From Thalassomonas haliotis (GTDB taxonomy: Bacteria; Pseudomonadota; Gammaproteobacteria; Enterobacterales; Alteromonadaceae): 64,000 bases of DNA. The notes below the pieces were generated by a model. That model was given only the letters and a program-made list of their open reading frames with translations. It was not told the origin of the DNA and did no database searches. The stretch is from assembly GCF_028657945.1 (NCBI RefSeq), contig NZ_CP059693.1:5890001-5954000 (forward strand). Reading direction: 5' to 3'. Shown here in pieces: positions 17,883 through 25,898 of the stretch (within the stretch, counting starts at the first letter, position 1; every line of letters begins with the position of its first letter). The translations under genes and the position numbers were made by a program.

Positions 17883-18515
17883 ATGAACATAAATATATTA
17901 ATGATCAGCCTGTTGGCTATGTTATTCACCGCCGAACTTCAGGCCTTTAATGATGTCATTTATATCTCGGGAAGCAAGCAAAGCATCACCAAGCAGGCAT
18001 TCAGCCAGAACGGTTCTGTCTATACCGCAAAAATCCCCGTCTCGGGAGATTATGGCCAGCAATTAATATTCGACATTGATGCCAGGATTTCCGGTAACGG
18101 CGCTATAGATGCGGGGTTTGAATGCCACAAGCTATATCCACAGCCCGGCGGCTATTTTCTGATCGGTACAGGCAATCCGCCGGATTGTACTTATACCACA
18201 GTAAACCCTTCTAACCAGTTTCGCTTTATCGTTGAAATGAATGCTTATTGCAGCAATATCGCTATCGGTACCGATATGGACAACCGCAACGCCTTATTGA
18301 CCGCAGAACAAGTCACGGCAATTAAAAACAGCGTCAACTCCTACGGTTTTATTGTCGGCAACCCCTACAATACCTACCGCAGCCTGAACCTGCTGGTTGA
18401 CAATACCCTGGTCACCAACGGTAACTGCCAGGAATTAACCTTAGAGGTAAAAGGCCTGGAACAAACCCATATCGGCACTATCGACATGGATATTCTTATT
18501 GGCGAAGTTTTTTAA
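17883..18515 (+). CDS. Secreted hypothetical protein
   Basis: The ATG at 17883 has an AAGG box 7 nt upstream and starts a typical signal peptide (MNINILMISLLAMLFTAELQA, about 21 residues). An earlier in-frame start would put 13 charged residues in front of it. The mature part of about 189 aa has four or more cysteines ('FECHKLYP', 'NPPDCTYTT', 'NAYCSNIAI', 'NGNCQELT'), which may form disulfides. The family is not recognised. A pair of hairpins lies just downstream. Confidence 0.7.
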   Translation: MNINILMISLLAMLFTAELQAFNDVIYISGSKQSITKQAFSQNGSVYTAKIPVSGDYGQQLIFDIDARISGNGAIDAGFECHKLYPQPGGYFLIGTGNPPDCTYTTVNPSNQFRFIVEMNAYCSNIAIGTDMDNRNALLTAEQVTAIKNSVNSYGFIVGNPYNTYRSLNLLVDNTLVTNGNCQELTLEVKGLEQTHIGTIDMDILIGEVF

Positions 18516-18547
18516 CAGTAAAGCCAAAATAGCCAATAACCAGTAGC

Positions 18548-18630
18548 CCTTTAAGGTTGATGAGCCAACGGCCAGCCGTTATATCATCAACCTTAAAGGA
18601 GCAGGAAAGCCGGCCCTTCCCTGCTCCTTT
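18548..18630. repeat. Two overlapping perfect hairpins downstream of the secreted-protein gene
   Basis: The first inverted repeat has perfect 16-nt arms, CCTTTAAGGTTGATGA (18548-18563) and its complement (18584-18599), with a 20-nt loop. The second has 11-nt arms, AAAGGAGCAGG (18595-18605) and CCTGCTCCTTT (18620-18630). The right arm of the first shares AAAGG with the left arm of the second, so the two structures exclude each other. Neither is followed by a T-run. Confidence 0.7.
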
Positions 18631-18889
18631 GGGCCGGGATAGGCACCGGCGCTTTTGCCAGTCATTGACAGCCAAAAAGATACCCTCCTGTTGTTTTTTG
18701 CCGCCAGGCCAGAAAAAGCATAAAAGCCGCCGGCTGAACTGGCCAGATAGCCAAAAAAACCATGCTCAGGCGAAGACAAACTGTCTTATCTAAAAACAGC
18801 CGAAAATACCATAATGCACAAAGTAAATTAAGCTGTTATTCACAAATCCCCCTCTCTCTTCTTTAGCGCAAACGTAAGCAAAATATCCT

Positions 18890-18906
18890 TGCACTTAATT
18901 CGTGCG
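18890..18906 (+). promoter_or_regulatory. Putative NtrC binding site upstream of the nitrate transporter
   Basis: TGCACTTAATTCGTGCG matches the NtrC dyad TGCAC-N7-GTGCA at nine of ten half-site positions. It lies 110 bp upstream of a consensus sigma-54 promoter, a normal distance for an enhancer-binding site. Confidence 0.65.
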
Positions 18907-18999
18907 CTTTCTTCAACTTTAGTGCAAACAAGTCCTACAAACGTAGAAGTTAAAAAGTTAACACCATGATTAATAAGATAATAAAAAAACATTTTTTAC

Positions 19000-19015
19000 T
19001 GGCATCCCGATTGCT
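19000..19015 (+). promoter_or_regulatory. Sigma-54 promoter (-24/-12) of the nitrate transporter gene
   Basis: TGGCATCCCGATTGCT fits the consensus TGGCAY-N5-TTGCW, with GG and GC exactly 10 nt apart. Predicted transcription would begin near 19027, giving a leader of about 70 nt before the ATG at 19100. Confidence 0.8.
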
Positions 19016-19099
19016 CACCTCTTTTGAGACTAAACCGTTCTGTGTCTCTCACAATAACAAGACGCAGGGCTGATTGATTTGGAATTAAGGAGTGTTTTG

Positions 19100-20575
19100 A
19101 TGAGTACTCAAGATGGCATTAAGATTTGGTCCTTCACCGGCAAAATGAAGGTTTTGCACTTAAGTTGGATCGCCTTTTTCATTACCTTTGTTGTCTGGTT
19201 TAACCATGCCCCGCTGCTGGCGGTCATAGGAACCAGTTTAGGATTGACTGCCAGTGAGATAAAAACACTGCTCATCCTCAATGTCGCCCTGACCATACCC
19301 GCGCGGGTGATTATAGGTATGCTCACCGACAAATACGGCCCCCGGCTGACCTACAGCTTATTGCTGGGCACCTGTAGCGTCCCCTGCTTTATGTTTGCCA
19401 TGGCGGACAGCTTTGAGCAGGCAGCCATCGCCCGCTTTTTATTGGGCTTTATCGGCGCCGGTTTCGTGATTGGTATCCGCATGGTCAGTGAATGGTTTCC
19501 TGCCAATGAGTTAGGCACGGCCGAGGGCATATATGGCGGTTGGGGAAATTTTGGCTCCGCGGCGGCGGCCATGTCATTACCCGCTATCGCCCTGTTTTTT
19601 GGCGGCGATGACGGCTGGCGCTATGCCATAGGCTTAAGCGGCTTGCTCAGTTTAATGTTCAGCTTTATCTGGTATTTCAATGTCAATGATACGCCAAAAG
19701 GCTCTACCTATTTCAAACCCAAGCAAACCGGCGCCATGGAAGTCACCAGCAAAGGCGACTTCTTTTTACTGCTGGTGGCCAAATTACCTATGTATGCCGC
19801 TTTGTTTCTGCTGACCTGGAAGCTCTCTCCCGCCGGCGTCGATTTACTTTCCGATACCGGCGCCAATGTCGCCTATATCGCTTTAGTCCTTTTATATCTG
19901 CTGGAAGTCAAGCAAACCTATAAGGTTAACCGCCAGGTCTTTACTGAGGAAATACCGGAAGCCCACCGATATAAATTCAGGCAGGTAGTGGTATTAAACG
20001 TGCTGTATTTTGCCACCTTCGGCTCTGAATTGGCCGTGATTTCTATGCTGCCGTTATTTTTTGCCGAAGTATTCAGCCTGGATATGGTTTATGCCGGTTT
20101 GCTCGCTTCCCTGTATGCCTTTATGAATTTAATGTCCCGTCCCGGCGGCGGCTGGATCAGCGATAGATTCGGCCGCAAGAAAACCCTGTTGATTTTAACC
20201 GCCGGCCTGGCCCTGGGTTACCTGGCCATGTCCGCCATAGATAACACCTGGCCGCTGTTTGTCGCTGTGCTCGCCGCCATGGCCTGCTCCTTCTTTGTCC
20301 AGGCGGGTGAGGGGGCGGTATTTGCCGCCGTACCTTTAATTAAACGCCGTTTAACCGGACAAATCGCCGGCATGACCGGGGCTTACGGCAATGTCGGCGC
20401 TGTGGTCTATTTAACCGTCTTGTCTATGGTCAGCTACCAAACCTTCTTTTTAGTGATAGCCGGCACCGCCGTACTGGGCTTTACCGCCTTATTATTTATG
20501 GAAGAGCCAAGCGGCACCATCACAGAAGTACGTGAAGACGGCACCATAGAACTGATCAATGTCTCCAGTCATTAA
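19100..20575 (+). CDS. Nitrate/nitrite MFS transporter (NarK/NasA type)
   Basis: 491 aa from the ATG at 19100, which has AAGGAG 8 nt upstream. It has about 12 membrane segments. The MFS signature '[14 protein letters not shown]' is present. '[19 protein letters not shown]' and '[16 protein letters not shown]' are the two nitrate-signature motifs (G-x3-G-x-G type) of the NNP family. Genomic context (nirBD-nasA, kinase/phosphatase) supports nitrate uptake for assimilation. Expression is probably nitrogen-controlled through the sigma-54 promoter upstream. Confidence 0.92.
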   Translation: MSTQDGIKIWSFTGKMKVLHLSWIAFFITFVVWFNHAPLLAVIGTSLGLTASEIKTLLILNVALTIPARVIIGMLTDKYGPRLTYSLLLGTCSVPCFMFAMADSFEQAAIARFLLGFIGAGFVIGIRMVSEWFPANELGTAEGIYGGWGNFGSAAAAMSLPAIALFFGGDDGWRYAIGLSGLLSLMFSFIWYFNVNDTPKGSTYFKPKQTGAMEVTSKGDFFLLLVAKLPMYAALFLLTWKLSPAGVDLLSDTGANVAYIALVLLYLLEVKQTYKVNRQVFTEEIPEAHRYKFRQVVVLNVLYFATFGSELAVISMLPLFFAEVFSLDMVYAGLLASLYAFMNLMSRPGGGWISDRFGRKKTLLILTAGLALGYLAMSAIDNTWPLFVAVLAAMACSFFVQAGEGAVFAAVPLIKRRLTGQIAGMTGAYGNVGAVVYLTVLSMVSYQTFFLVIAGTAVLGFTALLFMEEPSGTITEVREDGTIELINVSSH

Positions 20576-20845
20576 CACAGGGATAAGGATCACCCGGTAT
20601 GTGAAAAAAGTATATCGATGGAAGCAATCAATGGCGCTTAAACTGCAGAACATTGACCCGGCTTAAGGAAGAGCCGTACAAAGTTGTCGCCGAAACAGGT
20701 GAAAAGGCTATATTAATGAAGTTGTTCAATATTTCTTGCTCTTTTTTGCCGATTAAAACTACTTCAAGAAGCAAATCCTGACGTCTTGGAGTAGTATGGT
20801 TATAGGACGGGTTGTTACGACGAACCAAGATGAGTATCGGCAGTT

Positions 20846-22621
20846 ATGAATATCGCTAATACAGAGCTAACCAAGGAAACAAACACATTTTCCGGGCTGC
20901 TGGTGTGTTACGGCGGTTATTCCTGTGCCGGTAAAAAAGCCGTCAACCAGGACGCCTTTGCCGCACTGACCCCCAATGAAAACGAACAAATGGTTAAGGG
21001 CATAGTGGCTGCCATTGCCGACGGCGTATCCAGCGCCAGTAAAGCCGCTGAAGCCGCACAACTGGCAACAACCCAGTTTATCAGCGAATATTATGCTACC
21101 CCCCCCACCTGGTCTACCCAACAATCCGCTTCTAAGGTGATTACCGGCTTAAACCAGTGGTTATATTCCCAGCAAGGGGTGCTGGATGTCCACTACCCGC
21201 AACAGCAATGGCTGACCACTTTTTCCGCCCTGATACTAAAATCGGCAACCGGCTATGTTTTTCATGTCGGTGACACCCGCATCTGCAGGTTCAGGGATGG
21301 TCAGATAGAAGCCATCACCCGGGATCACAACCGTAAACAGGGAGGACAGCAGGTGATCCTGACCCGGGCTCTGGGAGCTGAGAGCCGATTGCAGGTGGAT
21401 GCCCATACCGTTGACCTGCAATCCGGGGATGTTTATATGCTGACCTGTGACGGCATCCATGATTTTTTATCTGCAAAAGCCATCCGTGCCCATTTAAGCA
21501 CCATTTCTTCGGAGCCCGACAATAGCGAACTCGAACATATCAGCAAACGTATCGTCAATCATGCGATCAGTATCGGCAGTGACGATAATGTCAGTTGCCT
21601 GCTGGTTTATGTAAAAGATGTGCCCAGAAGAAAGCTCGATGAAATCGAACGGGATATTCTCAACCAGCTGATCCCGCCGGCATTACACCCCGGCATGAGA
21701 CTGGACGACTTCCTGGTGCGCAAAGTGATCCACGCCAGCATCCGCTCCCATTTATACCTGGTAGAACATATCGACTGGCCAGAGCCCCTGGTATTAAAAG
21801 CCCCTTCCGCCAACCTGGCGGATGATGCCATTTACCTGCAGGGGTTTATGCGCGAAGCCTGGGTCGGCGAACGCATCAAACATGACAATGTCATGAAAAT
21901 AGAACGCAGGCGCAGCAAGAGTAAATTTACTTACCTGTTATGCGAATATATCGAAGGACAAACCTTAAGCCAGTGGATTTATGACAACCCCGGGCCGACG
22001 ATTGCCCAGGTCCGGGACATTATGAACCAGGTTATCTCTGCCCTGCGCGCCTTTCAGCGCCTCGAACTAGTACACAGGGATTTAAAACCCGACAATATCA
22101 TGATCGATCAGTTTAACCAGGTAAAACTCATTGATTACGGCACCGTATTTGTCGCCTCCCTGGATGAAAACCAGCAAACCTTGCCGGAAACCGTGCCCCA
22201 GGGCTCGTTAAATTATATTGCCCCGGAAACCTTATTGCATATGAATACAGATTACCGCAGCGACTTGTTTTCGCTCGGGGTCATTTGCTATGAACTCTTG
22301 TGCGCTGAACTGCCTTTTAAACCTATGGTCAGGGCAGAAATTACCTTCAAGGATTATTCCCAGTGGCAATACCGCAGCATACGGGCTTTCAGGCCTGAAT
22401 TACCGGCCTGGATCGATATTGCCCTTAAACGTGCTACGGCACCGGATCCCGATCTACGCTATCAGGCCTTTTCCGAGTTTTATGCCGATCTGAACAAACC
22501 CAACACCAGTGCCGTAGAGCAATATCAGCGCCTGCCGTTTATCCGCCGCCACCCGGTAAAATTCTGGAAAAGTGTTTCCCTGGTGCTCTTTATTGCTTTT
22601 TTAATTGCTCTGTTTACCTGA
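20846..22621 (+). CDS. Bifunctional PP2C phosphatase / Ser-Thr protein kinase
   Basis: 591 aa. Residues about 20-255 are a PP2C phosphatase with metal-binding acids in 'ADGVSSAS' (Asp59), 'LTCDGIHDFLS' (Asp202) and 'GSDDNVSCLL' (Asp247). Residues about 285-545 are a Hanks-type kinase: Lys318 in 'LVLKAP', catalytic loop 'HRDLKPDN' (410-417), metal motif DYG in place of DFG (430-432), and 'GSLNYIAPETL'. A C-terminal hydrophobic anchor (about 576-590) ties it to the inner membrane. The same fusion occurs next to nitrate transporter and nirB genes in Pseudomonas, so a role in nitrate assimilation is likely. The target is unknown. Confidence 0.92.
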   Translation: MNIANTELTKETNTFSGLLVCYGGYSCAGKKAVNQDAFAALTPNENEQMVKGIVAAIADGVSSASKAAEAAQLATTQFISEYYATPPTWSTQQSASKVITGLNQWLYSQQGVLDVHYPQQQWLTTFSALILKSATGYVFHVGDTRICRFRDGQIEAITRDHNRKQGGQQVILTRALGAESRLQVDAHTVDLQSGDVYMLTCDGIHDFLSAKAIRAHLSTISSEPDNSELEHISKRIVNHAISIGSDDNVSCLLVYVKDVPRRKLDEIERDILNQLIPPALHPGMRLDDFLVRKVIHASIRSHLYLVEHIDWPEPLVLKAPSANLADDAIYLQGFMREAWVGERIKHDNVMKIERRRSKSKFTYLLCEYIEGQTLSQWIYDNPGPTIAQVRDIMNQVISALRAFQRLELVHRDLKPDNIMIDQFNQVKLIDYGTVFVASLDENQQTLPETVPQGSLNYIAPETLLHMNTDYRSDLFSLGVICYELLCAELPFKPMVRAEITFKDYSQWQYRSIRAFRPELPAWIDIALKRATAPDPDLRYQAFSEFYADLNKPNTSAVEQYQRLPFIRRHPVKFWKSVSLVLFIAFLIALFT

Positions 22622-22753
22622 ATCTCCCCTGCCCCCCCGAACAGGTGCAAGTGGCACGCAACTAAAAGTACAAAACCAAGATGTTGAATTCCCTTAAGCT
22701 TAGGGTATTATCATGTTTGATTTTTAAACAAAAACAACGGCCAGGGAAGCACT

Positions 22754-24034
22754 ATGAAATTTGAATCAATTGCCTTACACCAAGGTTATAACTCAGAAGA
22801 GACCACCAAAGCGGCGGCGGTCCCCATTTACCAAACCACTTCCTATACCTTCGACAACACCCAACACGGCGCCGATCTCTTTGATTTAAAAGTACCGGGC
22901 AATATCTACACCCGGATCATGAACCCCACCACAGATGTTTTGGAGCAGCGCCTCGCTGCCCTCGAAGGTGGTATCGGCGCTCTGGCGGTTGCTTCTGGCA
23001 TGTCCGCCATTACTTATGCCATCCAGTGCCTTTGTGAAGTCGGCACTAACATTGTCAGCACCAGTGAACTTTATGGCGGCACCTATAATTTATTTGCCCA
23101 TTCCCTGCCGAAACAGGGCATAGAAGTCCGTTTTGCCTCTGGCGATGATATTGACGCTTTTGAGCAACTGATAGATAAAAATACCCGGGCAATATATTGC
23201 GAGTCCATCGGCAACCCGGCGGGCAATATTGTCGATATCAAGCAGCTGGCACAAGTTGCCCGCAGTCACGGGGTACCGCTGATTGTCGATAATACCGTTG
23301 CCACACCTTTTTTGTGCCGACCCTTTGAACATGGCGCCGATATTGTCGTCCATTCCCTGACCAAATATATCGGCGGACACGGCACCTCTGTCGGCGGTAT
23401 TATTGTCGATTCCGGCAAGTTTGACTGGGTCGCCAATAAAGAAAGGTTCAAAATCATGAATGAACCCGACCCTTCCTACCATGATGTGATTTATAGCCAG
23501 GCATTTGAACAGGCGGCTTTTATCGGCCGCTGCCGAGTGGTGCCGCTGAGAAATACCGGGGCGGCAATTTCCCCTTTTAATGCCTTTCAAATACTGCAGG
23601 GCCTGGAAACCCTGGCACTGCGTATGGAAAGACACTGCGACAATGCCGAACAACTGGCAATACACCTTGAACAACATGATAAAGTCGCCTGGATCAACTA
23701 TGCGGCGCTTGACAGCAGCCCTTACCGGCAGACATGCGAAAAGATCACCGGCGGCAAAGCCTCCGGCATTCTCAGCTTTGGCATTAAAGGCGGTAAAGAC
23801 GCCGGCGCCCGGTTTATTGATGGCCTAACAATGATCTTACGCCTGGTGAACATCGGCGATGCCAAGTCCCTGGCCTGTCACCCGGCCTCCACCACCCACA
23901 GGCAATTAAACGATGAAGAATTAGCTGCTGCCGGTGTCAGCGCCGACCTGGTGCGGATTTCTGTCGGCATTGAGAACATCGCCGATATTATCGCCGATGT
24001 GGACCAGGCGCTGGCAGCGGTCAATAACCTCTAA
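22754..24034 (+). CDS. metY: O-acetylhomoserine aminocarboxypropyltransferase / cysteine synthase-type PLP enzyme
   Basis: 426 aa, the length of MetY. It is a Cys/Met-metabolism PLP enzyme with 'VPIYQTTSYTFDN', 'SGMSAITYAIQCL', the PLP lysine in 'HSLTKYIGGHG' (Lys204) and 'SLACHPASTTHRQL'. The expected reaction is O-acetyl-homoserine (or serine) plus sulfide giving homocysteine (or cysteine). It lies between the kinase/phosphatase and the convergent cytochrome operon and ends at a strong bidirectional hairpin. Confidence 0.92.
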   Translation: MKFESIALHQGYNSEETTKAAAVPIYQTTSYTFDNTQHGADLFDLKVPGNIYTRIMNPTTDVLEQRLAALEGGIGALAVASGMSAITYAIQCLCEVGTNIVSTSELYGGTYNLFAHSLPKQGIEVRFASGDDIDAFEQLIDKNTRAIYCESIGNPAGNIVDIKQLAQVARSHGVPLIVDNTVATPFLCRPFEHGADIVVHSLTKYIGGHGTSVGGIIVDSGKFDWVANKERFKIMNEPDPSYHDVIYSQAFEQAAFIGRCRVVPLRNTGAAISPFNAFQILQGLETLALRMERHCDNAEQLAIHLEQHDKVAWINYAALDSSPYRQTCEKITGGKASGILSFGIKGGKDAGARFIDGLTMILRLVNIGDAKSLACHPASTTHRQLNDEELAAAGVSADLVRISVGIENIADIIADVDQALAAVNNL

Positions 24035-24040
24035 CCGGCC

Positions 24041-24078
24041 AAAAAAAGGCCTTAATATGATCTCTTTTATTAAGGCCT
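24041..24078. terminator. Bidirectional terminator between metY and the cytochrome c gene
   Basis: A perfect 10-bp stem, AGGCCTTAAT (24047-24056) with its complement (24069-24078), is preceded on the plus strand by seven As. The minus-strand transcript therefore ends in a U-run. It sits between two convergent genes. Confidence 0.75.
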
Positions 24079-24105
24079 GTTAACTTTGGAAAAATCATTA
24101 GCAGC

Positions 24106-25365
24106 TTAATGCAGCGCCTGTTTCATATTGGTGCGGATATCGTTTACCTCAGTTACCCGGATATCGGCTTTTTGGCCGGTCCAGGTAATGCGCATATAGT
24201 TCACCAGGTCCGTTAACTGCTGATCGTCAAACTTTTCCGCATACCCCGGCATGGCATAAAAACTGGTGGTGCTGTTGTAGTGCTGGCTGACGATACCGTT
24301 AAGCAATAAAGACACCGCATTAAAGACACTGCTGCGGTCTAAGGTGGCATTGCCCGCCAGTGCCGGGGCGACATTGGGACGCCCTTCACCGTCCTGGCCG
24401 TGACAACCGGCGCAATAGCCCATATAAATGTTATAACCGGGGGCGTCTTTATCATGGCCGTTGAAGGCCAGCGGCAGCTCTTCAATATCTGCTTCGTTAT
24501 CCAGCAAATAGCTGGTCACGGCACGCATATCCTGCTCGGTCAGGTGGCTGTAGCTGTGGTACACCACAGGGTACATGCCGCCAAACACCGTGCCTTTACG
24601 GGAATATCCTTTAGTAAACAGCTGTTTGAGGTCTTCATGGGTCCAGTTTTGCCGGTTTAACTCCTGGGGCGTAATATTGGAAGCTTCAAAGGTATCCAGT
24701 ACCGCCCCCTGAAAGTGCGCCTCGGGTTTCATAGCAAAGGTTGTATTTCTCGGGGTATGGCACTCTCCGCAATGCCCGAGTACATTCACCAGGTAACTGC
24801 CGCGGTTCCAGCTATCGCTCTTAGCCGGGTTTGCGATGAACTCACTGTCTTCATGGTTCATCATGTTCCATGCCTTTAACCCCATGCGGATATTAAAGGG
24901 GAAACTGATCTCGCTCGCCTTATTTTCCTGGCGGATGGGCTTAGTGTTCATAAAATATGCGTACAGGGCGCGGGTATCGGCGTCTGTTAACAAGTGGTAA
25001 GAAGTATAAGGCATGGCCGGGTAAAGGTTACCGTTTGGACTTATGCCCTCGTGCATGGCCCGGTAAAAGTCCCGATAGCTGTAGTAGCCGATACCGGTTT
25101 CCTTATCCGAGGTAATATTGGTGGAATAGACGATACCAAAAGGAGTTTCAAAAGGTAAACCGCCGCTTAATTCACGCCCTCCCTGCGGGGTATGGCAGGC
25201 AACGCAATCTCCGATTTCCGCCAGGTATTTACCCTGGGCAATTAACCCGCCCTGATCTTGTGCCGCCTGTGCCGCGGACAGACCCCCCAGGATAAGCAAA
25301 GAGACTAAAACGGCTTTGATTTGCCGGGCAAAGCCGGCAGGTTTAGATAAATCTGTTGCTTTCAT
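24106..25365 (-). CDS. Triheme cytochrome c subunit of a molybdenum hydroxylase
   Basis: 419 aa, with a signal/anchor segment at about residues 18-36. Three c-type heme sites are present: CVACH (54-58), CGECH (199-203) and CAGCH (318-322). This matches the cytochrome partners of periplasmic aldehyde dehydrogenases and isoquinoline 1-oxidoreductases, which pass electrons from the 2Fe-2S subunit to the respiratory chain. Its start overlaps the 2Fe-2S gene stop by one base, so all three subunits are one operon. Confidence 0.92.
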   Translation of the reverse strand: MKATDLSKPAGFARQIKAVLVSLLILGGLSAAQAAQDQGGLIAQGKYLAEIGDCVACHTPQGGRELSGGLPFETPFGIVYSTNITSDKETGIGYYSYRDFYRAMHEGISPNGNLYPAMPYTSYHLLTDADTRALYAYFMNTKPIRQENKASEISFPFNIRMGLKAWNMMNHEDSEFIANPAKSDSWNRGSYLVNVLGHCGECHTPRNTTFAMKPEAHFQGAVLDTFEASNITPQELNRQNWTHEDLKQLFTKGYSRKGTVFGGMYPVVYHSYSHLTEQDMRAVTSYLLDNEADIEELPLAFNGHDKDAPGYNIYMGYCAGCHGQDGEGRPNVAPALAGNATLDRSSVFNAVSLLLNGIVSQHYNSTTSFYAMPGYAEKFDDQQLTDLVNYMRITWTGQKADIRVTEVNDIRTNMKQALH

Positions 25366-25898
25366 CAGTAGGTCAACCCCTTAGTGTTTAAGATCAGATC
25401 TTTCACCCCCTGATAATACTTAACATAACCGGTACAGCGGCAAATATGCTCTTTTAACGCCTCTTCAATCACCTGTTCAACATTTGCTGTTGCCACCGGA
25501 GCTTTTGCCAGCCTTTCCATCAGCGCCGTGGTTTCATTGATAAAACCTGAGGTACACCAGCCGCACTGGAAAGAAAAGTGCTCTAAAAAGGCCATTTGTA
25601 CCGGGGTTAATTCGGTAATTTCCCCTGCGGCATTACGCTTGGCATGCCCTTCAACGGTACGTACTTTTTTATCGGCAAAACGCTCGACACCGCTGATACA
25701 GGTTCTGACCACCTCACTGACGCCGTTTTTTCCTTCGACAATCACGGTACAGGCGTGACAAACACCGGCACCGCAGCCGAATTTCGTGCCGGTCAGGTTC
25801 AGGTATTCATGTAAAAACTCGATCATTTTCAGCCCTTCCGGTACGTCCACCGGACCGACTTGCTGATCATTTACTGTCATTTGAATTTGCTGGCTCAT
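25365..25898 (-). CDS. [2Fe-2S] subunit of xanthine dehydrogenase-family oxidoreductase (IorA-like)
   Basis: 177 aa. The N-terminal plant-type cluster has 'TKFGCGAGVCHACTVIV', and the C-terminal helical domain has the second cluster 'FQCGWCTSGF' and 'HICRCTGYVKYY'. It links the Moco subunit to the cytochrome. It overlaps the Moco subunit gene by 4 bp (ATGA) and the cytochrome gene by 1 bp. Confidence 0.95.
   Translation of the reverse strand: MSQQIQMTVNDQQVGPVDVPEGLKMIEFLHEYLNLTGTKFGCGAGVCHACTVIVEGKNGVSEVVRTCISGVERFADKKVRTVEGHAKRNAAGEITELTPVQMAFLEHFSFQCGWCTSGFINETTALMERLAKAPVATANVEQVIEEALKEHICRCTGYVKYYQGVKDLILNTKGLTY

Noticed and set aside
18557-18793. Plus and minus frames over the double hairpin region
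   Set aside because: They read through the inverted repeats and are rich in Pro/Arg/Lys shadows; non-coding structure explains the sequence better.
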